The notes: a model not told the origin generated them from the letters alone. Counted from the stretch's first letter, positions 54,843-62,515 are shown. The stretch: DNA of 64,000 nucleotides from Croceibacterium_B sp963811255 (GCA_963811255.1 CAWEQI010000001.1:1-64000), one strand, 5' to 3'. Program-made: numbers and translations.

Positions 54843-54980
54843 CCAGTCCTCTTCCCGGGCGGCGACCGCAAATGTCGCCGACTCCTGAAACCCCACCAGG
54901 GCTTCTCTACCGCGCGAGGCCTGCCGGTGCCAAGCATTCGCGCCCGTAGATTGGAGAGCGCGGGACGAAGGGCGCCGGAG

Positions 54981-55265
54981 TCAGCTGTCGGCGCTCTCCT
55001 TGGCGACGAACTTGTTGAACCGGCTGCCGTCGCCGCTGTGGAGGAACGCAAGATCGTTGTCGTCGAAGATCTTGAAGAACCTGTCCCAACTGATTTCCTC
55101 CAGGCCTTCGTCCTGGTCGCCGCTCGGGTCATCGAAGTCGATGCGGATAATGCCGCCTTCGCGGCCGTTGTCGTCGGTGTCGCCAACGATCGTCGGCCTG
55201 CCGCCGCGGTCCTCGGCCCACTTGCGGATTTCATCGTGATTGGTGGTGGTGGTAGCGCTCGCCAT
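54981..55265 (-). CDS. Conserved hypothetical protein of the NHDEIRKWAEDRGG type
   Basis: A 94-residue soluble protein: TNHDEIRKWAEDRGGRPTIV, then IIRIDFDD and LEEISWDRFFKIFDDNDLAFL. I recognise this family in sphingomonads and rhizobia, where it is often loosely named a branching-enzyme-like protein; the true function is unknown. The ATG follows a GGAGAT site. An EcfG-like site is 34 bases upstream. Confidence 0.8.
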   Translation of the reverse strand: MASATTTTNHDEIRKWAEDRGGRPTIVGDTDDNGREGGIIRIDFDDPSGDQDEGLEEISWDRFFKIFDDNDLAFLHSGDGSRFNKFVAKESADS

Positions 55266-55298
55266 GGGTAATCTCCTTTGCAACCGGATAACCGATTG

Positions 55299-55323
55299 AA
55301 TGGACGGGCAATGGCCGGGTTCC
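55299..55323 (-). promoter_or_regulatory. EcfG-like promoter upstream of the 94-residue gene
   Basis: On the minus strand GGAAC (55323-55319) is followed after 16 bases by CATT (55302-55299), differing from CGTT at one base. It lies 34 bases before the start at 55265. Inferred. Confidence 0.4.
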
Positions 55324-55683
55324 ACCGGGTGCGCCGAGATGCCTTCAGGCCGCCGCAGCCGTCAGCGTTCCTTCGGGAAGCGGTGCCTTGAAGTCCGCTG
55401 CCTCGCGGTGAGGGTCGAGCCAGGCAAGACACACTCGACTTGCGCGTGCCGTCGGCTATCGCGCCGCCGTGCGGGTCGTAGGCGATCGGCACAAGTTGCT
55501 GCGCGCCGCAGCGCAGCAATCGCAATCCGCCAAGCGCGCAATCCGGCCCCCTCCCCGGCCGTACGACGATGAGAATGGTAGCGCGATCAGGCGGATAGGC
55601 GAGGCCGTGCGACGGGAGGATTGATCCGCGGGCAGCGGGCGATATTCCTCATCTCGGGTCGCCCGAGAGAGGGGTGATTCGTC
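55324..55683. other. Intergenic region without a supported gene
   Basis: This 360-base space separates two divergent hypothetical genes. The open frames crossing it have composition unlike real proteins and no recognisable domain. The part near 55560-55680 may hold the promoter for the secreted protein that starts at 55684. I see no convincing RNA gene or repeat. Confidence 0.5.
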
Positions 55684-56130
55684 ATGCGGGCAAGGCGGTT
55701 GAAACTGGTGGCGGCGGTGCTGCTGGCGGTGGGGGGCTCGGGCCTGGCGGCAGGCGCAGCCGGGAACGGTTTCCAGTTTACGCCACAGCCGCGATGGGAC
55801 AAGGACCCGGAGACCGGCGAGCTTTGCGCGGCGGTGGCCAAGGAGTGCCCCGGGATGATCAAGAAGGGCGAAATCCAGGCCGAGATCGGCTTCGACGAGC
55901 TCTACGACGTGCGCGGCATGCTCGTCGGGCTGCGGCTGACCAAGTCGACCGGGTGTAAGCCGCTCGACGAGGAGACGCTGCTGAGCCACCGCGATTTCCG
56001 CATGGACTTCCACAGCGACGACAAACCCGACCTCGACGACATCCACGCCGAACTGGCCCCGGGCACCAACCCGGCGAGCGTGCGGATCGTCAAGGCCGAC
56101 GGCACGAGCATCTCCGTCGGCTGCGACTAG
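55684..56130 (+). CDS. Secreted hypothetical protein
   Basis: A 148-residue exported protein (signal MRARRLKLVAAVLLAVGGSG). The mature part has four cysteines (LCAAVAKECPG, TGCKPLD, VGCD) and a beta-rich plan. No family recognised. Its stop overlaps the stop of the convergent coiled-coil gene by four bases. Confidence 0.65.
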   Translation: MRARRLKLVAAVLLAVGGSGLAAGAAGNGFQFTPQPRWDKDPETGELCAAVAKECPGMIKKGEIQAEIGFDELYDVRGMLVGLRLTKSTGCKPLDEETLLSHRDFRMDFHSDDKPDLDDIHAELAPGTNPASVRIVKADGTSISVGCD

Positions 56131-56363
56131 GAGCGCAACGTGGCGAGGCGCTCGGCCTCGGCGGCTTCGGCGGCGCGCCGTTCGCGGCGCACTTCGTCGG
56201 CCTTGCGGCGGTCGACCTCGATCTTTTTCGCCTGGTCGGCCAGCTGACGGAACACCGCGGCCGAGCGCAGCTCGCGCTGGCGGACGTTTTCCAGCTCGGC
56301 CTCGTCGGCGGCGGCTTCGGCGGCCTTGGCGCGGGTATCGTAGAAGTCGAACGTCTGGCTCAT
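56127..56363 (-). CDS. Small coiled-coil protein downstream of csp (copy 1)
   Basis: A 78-residue, almost wholly helical and charged protein (FDFYDTRAKAAEAAADEAEL; FRQLADQAKKIEVDRRKADE; RRERRAAEAAEAERLATL). It follows a cold-shock gene after a hairpin. The paralogue at 61570 has the same relation to a second cold-shock gene, and both share Q-A-K-K and RRAAEAA segments. Function unknown; an RNA chaperone partner role is only a guess. Confidence 0.75.
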   Translation of the reverse strand: MSQTFDFYDTRAKAAEAAADEAELENVRQRELRSAAVFRQLADQAKKIEVDRRKADEVRRERRAAEAAEAERLATLRS

Positions 56364-56400
56364 CGGCGGCTCCTTGGCGGTGGACTTTGGCGGCTGTGGG

Positions 56401-56458
56401 GTGGGCTCGAGCGGTTCGCCGCAAGCCCACCCCCAACCCCTCCCGCTTGCGGGAGGGG
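56401..56458. repeat. REP-like double hairpin between csp and the coiled-coil gene
   Basis: CCCCTCCCG at 56437-56445 pairs with CGGGAGGGG at 56450-56458 around CTTG. GTGGGCT at 56401-56407 pairs with AGCCCAC at 56424-56430. I recall this CCCACCCCC...CCCCTCCCGCTTGCGGGAGGGG block as a common alphaproteobacterial interspersed palindrome. It begins eight bases after the csp stop and may reduce expression of the downstream gene. Confidence 0.7.
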
Positions 56459-56465
56459 AGAAAGG

Positions 56466-56678
56466 TCAGTCGGCGCGGGACAGGTTGACGGCGCTCTCCT
56501 TGCCGTTGCGGCCGCGCTCGACGTCGTAATTGAGACGCTGGTCCTTATCGAGCGTCTGCATCCCGGCCGCCTGTACGGCGGTGATGTGGACGAAGCTGTC
56601 GGCCGAGCCGTCGTCCGGCTGGATGAAGCCGTAGCCCTTGTCGGTGTTGAAGAATTTGACGGTGCCTTGTTTGGCCAT
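56466..56678 (-). CDS. Cold-shock protein, CspA family (copy 1)
   Basis: A 70-residue cold-shock domain that binds single-stranded RNA/DNA. RNP1 is KGYGFI and RNP2 is DSFVHI. It differs from the copy at 61877 by conservative changes. Its leader carries an anti-Shine-Dalgarno segment (see separate entry). Confidence 0.95.
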   Translation of the reverse strand: MAKQGTVKFFNTDKGYGFIQPDDGSADSFVHITAVQAAGMQTLDKDQRLNYDVERGRNGKESAVNLSRAD

Positions 56679-56890
56679 CGGTGTTTCCTTTCGAGAAACG
56701 AATGCCCGGCGGCGGAATTGCCGAACGGGTGGTGCGAGGGGTCGTCTGGCGAAAGGAAGTCGTCGTCTGGTTTACGCCGGGGCCCCGTTGGAAGGGGCAA
56801 GCGGCGACAAGTCAAAAGCCGAAGTCCGTCGTTTCGTGCGACGTCAGCGCGGGGCCTGTAGCACGGACTTGGCGGATTGCCTAATCAAAC
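56679..56890 (-). promoter_or_regulatory. Structured leader of csp copy 1 with SD/anti-SD pairing
   Basis: The Shine-Dalgarno region, read on the minus strand as CGAAAGGAA (56693-56685), is perfectly complementary to TTCCTTTCG (56758-56750) about 57 bases further upstream. A 21-base block (56811-56831) is identical to one in the leader of csp copy 2. This suggests a conserved, probably temperature-responsive leader. Ends of the transcript are not known. Confidence 0.65.
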
Positions 56891-56940
56891 GACGGCGATG
56901 CCGGACTGCGGGCCAAGTACGCAGCCCACCCCACGCCGCA

Positions 56941-57360
56941 TCACAGCTTTTCGCCCGGCAAAGCCGCCGCCTGTCGGATCCAGTCGGCGAACTGGGTGCC
57001 GAGCTCGTCGCCCTCGTGGACCTTGAGGTAGCGGGTTTCGCCTTGCGGGGAATCGATCGGCGGCATCGGCGTCAGGCGTTTGCCGTTGTGGAAGCGCAGC
57101 TTCACGTATCTGTCGTAGCAGTGAAACGAAAGGAACCAGTCGTCCCGCGCTATGCCGTAGAACGGCGAGTTCCACTTCACCGCCTTGCATACGCCGGGCA
57201 CCTCGCGCGAGACGATCGCGTCGATCCGTCGGCACATCGCGTGCTTCCACCCGCCGGGGCCGGTGGCGGGCACCGCGTCGAGAAACGCCGCGACCGGCGC
57301 CTCGCCATAGCCCTTGGCGATCTGCGGATTGCCGCCGGAGAGAATGACAGGCTGGCTCAT
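56941..57360 (-). CDS. DUF1801 domain protein
   Basis: A 139-residue protein of the YdhG/DUF1801 type: CRRIDAIVSREVPGVCKAVKWNSPFYG is the signature, then LSFHCYDRYVKLRFHNG. The family resembles the frataxin-like/SufE-associated fold but has no defined role. The ATG at 57360 was chosen; the frame is open upstream through the spacer. Confidence 0.82.
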   Translation of the reverse strand: MSQPVILSGGNPQIAKGYGEAPVAAFLDAVPATGPGGWKHAMCRRIDAIVSREVPGVCKAVKWNSPFYGIARDDWFLSFHCYDRYVKLRFHNGKRLTPMPPIDSPQGETRYLKVHEGDELGTQFADWIRQAAALPGEKL

Positions 57361-57477
57361 GGGAACGGGCTTAGCAGATGACGGGCGAAATCGAAGTTGC
57401 AGCGATGGGCCGCTGCAAGCCTGAAACGGTTCGTCGCTCGGCGCGCTCGGATCATCTCTAAAGTTAATGGGGCTGGA

Positions 57478-57502
57478 GGAACCGTTCATCAGTCGGCCAG
57501 TT
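57478..57502 (+). promoter_or_regulatory. Possible EcfG promoter in the 309-base spacer before the OmpA-like gene
   Basis: GGAAC at 57478-57482 and AGTT at 57499-57502 are 16 bases apart, three of four matches in the -10. It lies 168 bases before the start at 57670. The rest of the spacer 57361-57669 contains no gene. Confidence 0.35.
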
Positions 57503-57669
57503 TGGCGTAAACAGGCGGGAATTCGGGGGCGTTCGGACCCAGGTACCATAGCGCATAACTTTTCCAGCAAGACGAATGAAACTCCGGCCAGCCGGGTAGC
57601 CCTTACTGTGGCGCCGGGCGATTAGTCGCGTGCGCGGAGGGCCTGGTTCACCTTCAAGGAGCAGGGTAA

Positions 57670-58572
57670 ATGAGTATTCTTTTCAAGACGTCCACAGTCC
57701 CCTTCGCGCTAGCCGCGCTGGCGATGCCCGCGTGGGGCAGCTTGTCCGCGCAGCAGCAGGCGCCGGCCGATGACGCGTCGCCGATTACCGTGACCGGCGC
57801 GGCGCCGGCCCAGTTGACCGGGTTAACAGAGGGCCCTGAGGTCGAAGGCGTCATCTCGGCGCGCCGCGGCGACCAGATGCAGGTCACCACCGCTGCCGGG
57901 GCCCGAACCGGGATCCTGGTATCCGAGGCGACGAAGATCACCTCCAGCGGCGGCTTTCTCGGGCTCAACCACACCCAGCTCGATGCGAATTCGCTGCTCA
58001 ACGGGCTGCCGGTGACGGTGAAGACGGTGCAGTGGCAGGGCGGGCTGGTGGCCAGCCAGATCAAGTTCAAGAACAGCGACCTCGAGACCGCTTCGATGAT
58101 CCGCACCGGCACCGCGCAGAAATTCGGCGAGCACGATGTGGCGATCGCGCACAACGCGGCGGCGACCGCGGCGCTGCGCGATCACGTGGGCGACATCGAC
58201 CAGTACGACGTCAAGGGCACGACCGACGTCTACTTCGATACCGCCAAGGCGAACCTGTCGCCCAAGGCGCAGAGCGACCTGTGCGCCGCGGCGGAGCAGG
58301 CCAAGGCGATGAACAACGCCCTGCTGCTGGTGGTCGGCTACACCGATTCGGTCGGCAGCGAGGAGTACAACCAGCGCCTCAGCGAACGGCGGACCGGCCG
58401 CGTGGTCAACTACCTGCAGCAGCATTGCGGCTGGGCGCCCTATCGCATGCTGACGCCGACGGGGATGTCCGAATCCGACCCGGCGGCAGACAACAGCACC
58501 CCGCAAGGCCGGGCGCAAAACCGCCGGGTGGCGGTGAACATCATGGTCAGCAAGGCCGTCGAAGGCTTGTGA
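57670..58572 (+). CDS. OmpA family protein
   Basis: A 300-residue exported protein with a signal peptide (cleaved near LSAQQQ), a DUF5666-like beta domain (EGVISARRGDQMQVTTAAGA) and a C-terminal OmpA-like peptidoglycan-binding domain (TDVYFDTAKANLSPKAQSDL; GYTDSVGSEEYNQRLSERRT). It probably tethers to the wall. AAGGAG precedes the ATG. Confidence 0.88.
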   Translation: MSILFKTSTVPFALAALAMPAWGSLSAQQQAPADDASPITVTGAAPAQLTGLTEGPEVEGVISARRGDQMQVTTAAGARTGILVSEATKITSSGGFLGLNHTQLDANSLLNGLPVTVKTVQWQGGLVASQIKFKNSDLETASMIRTGTAQKFGEHDVAIAHNAAATAALRDHVGDIDQYDVKGTTDVYFDTAKANLSPKAQSDLCAAAEQAKAMNNALLLVVGYTDSVGSEEYNQRLSERRTGRVVNYLQQHCGWAPYRMLTPTGMSESDPAADNSTPQGRAQNRRVAVNIMVSKAVEGL

Positions 58573-58591
58573 GGCGGATCACGCTGGGCGG

Positions 58592-58677
58592 GTGACACAT
58601 CGGGCAGGTGTCACCCGCTTCCGAACGCCGAAAACCGCACATTTCCGCGAGTTTCGGCCAGCGGGACCGGGTGACAC
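58592..58677. repeat. GTGACAC motifs in both orientations beside the second HTH gene
   Basis: GTGACAC at 58592-58598 and 58671-58677 and its reverse complement GTGTCAC at 58608-58614, the last two bases apart from GGGTGACAC...GTGTCACCC forming a perfect nine-base inverted repeat with a nine-base loop. They lie just downstream of the minus-strand helix-turn-helix gene. The inverted pair may also terminate transcription of the OmpA-like gene. Confidence 0.55.
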
Positions 58678-58721
58678 GTCGCGGCGGGAAGCGCTCATTC
58701 CCCTCGTCCGCGCGATCGCCG

Positions 58722-59258
58722 TCATTTGGCACGGCCCGGCGAGTCCCAACGCTCGTCGCCATATTCGACACGGTCGATGAGGTCGTCGAGCTCGTCGGCG
58801 CAGAGATACTCCTGCCGGGGGCTGCGCGCCTCCGCCGGCGGCGCCAGGCGGTCGCGCATCGCCAGCAGGGCCACGGTCAGCCGCTCGTCGTAGCGGCGCG
58901 AAGTGTGGATCAGCTCGCCCTTGTAGAAGTGCGGCACCTCGACGCCGTTGAGCGAGCGTTCGAGCGCCGCCTGGACGAGCGCGTCGAAGGTCCGCCGGGT
59001 GGCGCATTCCCAGGCGAAGTCGAACGGCTGCCCCTTGAGGCGCGCGCGCAGCTTGTAGGCCCCCTGCCGGCTCATGCCGACGCGGCGGGCGGATTCCGCG
59101 ACGCAGTGAGTCGCCGAGAGATGGCGCAGGAACGCGGCCATTTTCGGCGCCGTCCATTGCGGCGCCCCGGGCTCGTCGCGATCGGGGGTGATCGGGCTGT
59201 GGGGGAAAGCGTCGTCCTCGGACGGCGCGGCGGTGCGGATGGGGACGAGGTAGTTCAT
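58722..59258 (-). CDS. Helix-turn-helix protein, longer paralogue
   Basis: A 178-residue protein. After an acidic N-terminus, WTAPKMAAFLRHLSATHCVAESARRVGMSRQGAYKLRARLKG is the helix-turn-helix region (quoted motifs: ARRVGMSRQGAYKLRARL), followed by FDFAWECATRR, close to the shorter paralogue at 47570. A C-terminal helical domain has FYKGELIHTSRRYDERLTV-type segments. It lacks an enzyme signature. GTGACAC motifs follow the gene. Confidence 0.78.
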   Translation of the reverse strand: MNYLVPIRTAAPSEDDAFPHSPITPDRDEPGAPQWTAPKMAAFLRHLSATHCVAESARRVGMSRQGAYKLRARLKGQPFDFAWECATRRTFDALVQAALERSLNGVEVPHFYKGELIHTSRRYDERLTVALLAMRDRLAPPAEARSPRQEYLCADELDDLIDRVEYGDERWDSPGRAK

Positions 59259-59355
59259 CCGGCAGGATAAGGCAGATTTCGCGCGAATAGGAAAGTTCTT
59301 TTTATGTTCCGCTCACGATTGTAGGATTTCGCCGGCGATCAGGGAGCGACGCGAA

Positions 59356-59387
59356 AGGGGCGGCGGCCCTTCCGAACCGCCGCCCCT
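59356..59387 (-). terminator. Intrinsic-terminator-like hairpin after the YG-rich gene
   Basis: AGGGGCGGCGG at 59356-59366 pairs perfectly with CCGCCGCCCCT at 59377-59387 around a ten-base loop. It lies 41 bases beyond the stop of the minus-strand gene at 59428, and the transcript continues TTTCGCG, a short T run. Confidence 0.6.
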
Positions 59388-59427
59388 GCAATCGTGGTTA
59401 CGCCCGGCGCTCGGCGGCGCCGCCGGC

Positions 59428-59865
59428 TTAGTAGCCGCGGCCGTAGTAGCCGCCGCTGGTGTACCCGTTGCCGTAGTACCCGCTGTTGTAGCCGTTGCTG
59501 TAGCCGTTGCCGTAATAACCGCCGTTGTAGCCGTTGTTGTAGTAGCCGCGGTTGTCATAGCGGTCGTCGTCCCGGTCGTCGCGGTCGCGGTCGCCGCCGT
59601 TCCAGCCCTGCCGGTAGTAGCCGCGGCGGTCGTAGTGGCGATGGCGATACTGATAGCGCTGGTCGTAATAGCGGTGGTGGTGATGGCTCGACGAAGCGAT
59701 CGCCGCGCCGAGCGCGAGGCCGATCACGCCGCCGACGATGGCGGCGCCCGTGGAATCCCCGCCGCGATGGTAGCGGTAGTAGTCCTGCGCCGAGGCCGGC
59801 GCGGCGACGGCGAGCGAGGTCGCGGCCAGCGCCGTGCCGAGGACGATTTTCCTGATGGTGTTCAT
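59428..59865 (-). CDS. Exported glycine/tyrosine-rich protein with glycine zipper
   Basis: A 145-residue protein with a signal peptide (MNTIRKIVLGTALAATSLAV, cleaved after ASA), a glycine-zipper helix (AAIVGGVIGLALGAAIASSS), a His/Arg/Tyr-rich stretch and a C-terminal run of short Tyr-Gly-Asn repeats (YYGNGY, NGYNSGYYGNGY). It is probably an envelope or surface protein. Function unknown. Glycine zipper plus YG repeats also occur in the gene at the window end. Confidence 0.75.
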   Translation of the reverse strand: MNTIRKIVLGTALAATSLAVAAPASAQDYYRYHRGGDSTGAAIVGGVIGLALGAAIASSSHHHHRYYDQRYQYRHRHYDRRGYYRQGWNGGDRDRDDRDDDRYDNRGYYNNGYNGGYYGNGYSNGYNSGYYGNGYTSGGYYGRGY

Positions 59866-60010
59866 GGCTATTCTCCGCTGCAGGGCGCGGGCGGCGGGAT
59901 TGCCGAATCCGCTGCGAAGCATCGATGCCCTTGTGGAGGATGCGCGGTGAACGAGGTCAGTGCGGGGCTGGCAGGCTCCGTTCAGGTTTGTATGATGTTT
60001 CCTGAACGGC

Positions 60011-60406
60011 CTACCCCGCGGCGGCCAGGCTGTCGATGACGCGGCGAAGCTTGTCGGCGACGGCCGCCGCTTTCTCGGCGAGCGCGTCGTTGGCGATGGC
60101 CTGCATCGAGGCGACCGGATCGATCGCGGCGACTTCCACGCCCTCGCCCGATTGCTGCACCACGACGTTGCACGGCAGCATGGTGCCGACCTTGTCTTCC
60201 AGCTTGAGCGCCTCGTGCGCCAGGGTGGGGTTGCAGGCGCCGAGGATCACGTAAGGCCGGAAATCGGCGCCGATCTTGTCCTTCAGCGTCTTTTGGATGT
60301 CGATCTCGCTGATCACGCCGAACCCTTCGCCCTTGAGCGCCTCGCGCACCCGGCCGAGGACCTCGGCGAAATCGCCTTCGAGCACGGTCGAGAAATAATA
60401 GGCCAT
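60011..60406 (-). CDS. DUF302 family protein
   Basis: A 131-residue protein of the DUF302 family: FAEVLGRVREALKGEGFGVISEIDIQKTLKDKIG in short segments, YVILGACNP, then LPCNVVVQQSG. Conserved Cys in ACNP and PCNV are typical. The family is of unknown function and often membrane or redox associated. The ATG follows AAGGAGG. Confidence 0.9.
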   Translation of the reverse strand: MAYYFSTVLEGDFAEVLGRVREALKGEGFGVISEIDIQKTLKDKIGADFRPYVILGACNPTLAHEALKLEDKVGTMLPCNVVVQQSGEGVEVAAIDPVASMQAIANDALAEKAAAVADKLRRVIDSLAAAG

Positions 60407-60510
60407 GGCTGCCTCCTTTTCCGGGCCAATCCGGCGGAGCGGGGTTCGTTCCGCGGCAGCGTGCGCCCTCGCCTGCGATGCGCTACACTGGCGCTCGAAG
60501 GAGAACGCCC

Positions 60511-61498
60511 ATGCAAACCCGCCGCCTCGGAAGCCTCGAAGTCTCGGCCCTCGGCTATGGCTGCATGGGGCTCGATGCCGGCTACGGCCCGGCGCAGGAG
60601 TGGCAGGCGGGCGTGCGGCTGATCCGCGCCGCGTTCGAGCGCGGGGTGACGTTTTTCGACACCGCCGAGGTCTATGGCCCGTTCGCCAACGAGAAGCGCG
60701 TCGGCGAAGCGGTGGCGCCGTTTCGCGAGCAGGTGACGGTGGCGACCAAGTTCGGCTGGGAGATCGTCGACGGCCAGCGCACCGGCCGCCGCGACAGCCG
60801 GCCCGAGCATATCCGCGAGGCGGTCGACGGCAGCCTGGCGCGGCTCAAGATCGGCACGATCGACCTGCTGTACCAGCACCGGGTCGATCCGGCGGTGCCG
60901 ATCGAGGACGTCGCCGGCACGGTGAGCGAGCTGATCGCCGCGGGCAAGGTGCGCGCCTGGGGCCTCAGCGAAGCGGGCCCCGAGACCATCCGCCGGGCGC
61001 ACGCGGTGCATCCGGTGAGCGCGGTGCAGAGCGAGTATTCGCTGTGGACCCGCGACCCCGAACGCAACGGCGTGCTGAGCACCTGCGAGGAACTGGGGAT
61101 CGGCTTCGTCCCGTTCTGCCCGCTCGGCTCCGGCTTCCTGACCGGGAAAATCGACGAAAGCACCGAACTCGCCCCCGGCGATTTCCGCGCCCTGTCGCCG
61201 CGCTTCACGCCCGAGGCGCGGGCGCACAACCGGGCCCTGGTCGAGGTGGTCCGCCGCGTCGCCGAGCGCAAGGGCGCGACCCCGGCGCAAGTCGCCCTCG
61301 CCTGGCTGCTGGCGCAGAAGCCGTGGATCGTGCCGATCCCCGGCACCACGAAACTGCACCGGCTGGAGGAGAACTTGGGCGCGGTGGATGTGGCGCTGAG
61401 CGCGGACGGACTTGCGCGAGATCGAGCAAGGCTCGGCCGCGATCGCCATCGAGGGCGCGAGCATGCCGGAGTCGGCGATGGCGATGGTGGAGCGGTGA
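60511..61498 (+). CDS. Aldo/keto reductase, one frameshift near the C-terminus
   Basis: A 328-residue NADPH-dependent aldo/keto reductase (catalytic Tyr in DTAEVYGPF, Lys in VATKFGWE, His in LLYQHRVDP). The substrate is not inferable. One extra base near 61410-61418 breaks the last 28 residues; corrected it reads REIEQGSAAIAIEGASM and stops at 61498. As written the frame runs on to 61530. The span of 988 is one over a multiple of three. GAAGGAG precedes the ATG. Confidence 0.88.
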
Positions 61499-61569
61499 CG
61501 CCGCCAGGGCGACACCACCTTTGCGGCTGACGGCCGGGAATTTTGCCCTAATCGTCCCCTGGCGAAGGC

Positions 61570-61803
61570 CTAGCGGGCTTCGGCAATGGCGGCGAAGGCC
61601 GCGGCTTCGGCGGCGCGGCGTTCGGCGCGCACGATTTCGGCCTTCTTGCGGGAAGCGAGCACCTTCTTCGCCTGGGTGGCGAGGCCGCGCCAGGTCTTCT
61701 CGGCGCGCAGGGCGCGGTCGCGGACATTGACCAGATCGGCCGCCTTGGCCTCGGCCGCCGCCTCGTTGGCGCGCTGGTTGCAGAATTCGAAGGTATCCGA
61801 CAT
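61570..61803 (-). CDS. Small coiled-coil protein downstream of csp (copy 2)
   Basis: A 77-residue charged, helical protein (FEFCNQRANEAAAEAKAADL; TQAKKVLASRKKAEIVRAER; RRAAEAAAFAAIAEA), paralogous to the protein at 56127. Like copy 1 it follows a cold-shock gene across a hairpin. Function unknown. Confidence 0.75.
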   Translation of the reverse strand: MSDTFEFCNQRANEAAAEAKAADLVNVRDRALRAEKTWRGLATQAKKVLASRKKAEIVRAERRAAEAAAFAAIAEAR

Positions 61804-61838
61804 GGCGGCCTCGCTAGGGGGATCGGGAAATTGGGGGA

Positions 61839-61870
61839 AGCGGGCGCGCCGCCGGGGCGCCGCGCCCGCT
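61839..61870 (-). terminator. Hairpin between csp copy 2 and the coiled-coil gene
   Basis: AGCGGGCGCG at 61839-61848 pairs perfectly with CGCGCCCGCT at 61861-61870 around a 12-base loop, starting seven bases after the csp stop. It has no strong T run, so partial termination or mRNA stabilisation are both possible. Confidence 0.5.
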
Positions 61871-61876
61871 GACAGG

Positions 61877-62089
61877 TCAATCGGCGTTCGTCAGGTTGAC
61901 CGCGCTCGACTTGCCGTTGCGACCCTGCTCGATTTCGAAGTTGAGCCGCTGGTCCTTGTTCAGCGTCTGCATCCCGGCCGCCTGAACGGCGGAGATGTGC
62001 ACGAAGCTGTCGGAGCTGCCGTCGTCGGGCTGGATGAAACCGAAGCCCTTGTCGGTGTTGAAGAATTTTACGGTGCCAGTCTTGGCCAT
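61877..62089 (-). CDS. Cold-shock protein, CspA family (copy 2)
   Basis: A 70-residue cold-shock domain with RNP1 KGFGFI and RNP2 DSFVHI, close to copy 1 at 56466. It heads a unit with the small coiled-coil gene downstream. Confidence 0.95.
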   Translation of the reverse strand: MAKTGTVKFFNTDKGFGFIQPDDGSSDSFVHISAVQAAGMQTLNKDQRLNFEIEQGRNGKSSAVNLTNAD

Positions 62090-62291
62090 GGTGCTTCCTT
62101 TCAGAGAAACGAGTGATTGCCCGGCCGCGACAATGCGCCCAGGTCGTGCGTCAGGTCGTCAATCGAAAGGAAGTCGTCGTCTGGTTTGCGCCGGCGCCCG
62201 AAGGCGGTGAGCGGTCGTCAAAAGCCGAAGTCCGTCGCAATAGTTCGACGTCAGCACCGCGCTTGTAGCACGCGCGCCGGCGAACGCCTAA
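62090..62291 (-). promoter_or_regulatory. Structured leader of csp copy 2 with SD/anti-SD pairing
   Basis: The Shine-Dalgarno AAAGGAAG (62101-62094 on the minus strand) is complementary over eight bases to CTTCCTTT (62173-62166). The leader shares with copy 1 a 21-base identical block (62217-62237) and the neighbouring CCAGACGACGACTTCCTTTCG context in shorter pieces. This conservation outside the coding region suggests a functional RNA leader. Confidence 0.65.
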
Positions 62292-62513
62292 TCATACCTC
62301 CGGCAAGGAGGCTTTCGGCGAACCGGGCGAAACCTGGCGGCGATGCTCTGCCAGGGCGTCGTCCAGGCCGGTGTAGCGGTAGGGTCCGACGAGGTAGTGT
62401 GTCACCGTGACCGCAACGATGCCGTCAGGGAGCCGCGGGACTGCAGGGAGGATCTGGCCCCCCTCGTTTTCCCACTCCTTTGTGCCAGCCGGTCTCTCTG
62501 CAGGCTCGTCCAT
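62292..62513 (-). CDS. Small conserved hypothetical protein
   Basis: A 73-residue soluble protein: TKEWENEGGQILPA and YLVGPYRYTGLDDALAEHRRQ. I recognise this plan in sphingomonads without a known function. It starts two bases after the stop of the 75-residue gene at 62516. Confidence 0.6.
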   Translation of the reverse strand: MDEPAERPAGTKEWENEGGQILPAVPRLPDGIVAVTVTHYLVGPYRYTGLDDALAEHRRQVSPGSPKASLPEV

Positions 62514-62515
62514 CG

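Noticed and set aside
55456..56436. A long minus-strand open frame across 55.5-56.4 kb
   Set aside because: It overlaps the secreted protein and the coiled-coil gene, which have better evidence, and its composition is that of a shadow frame.
60420..60460. GGAAC-N16-GATT upstream of the DUF302 gene as an EcfG promoter
   Set aside because: Only two of four -10 bases match.
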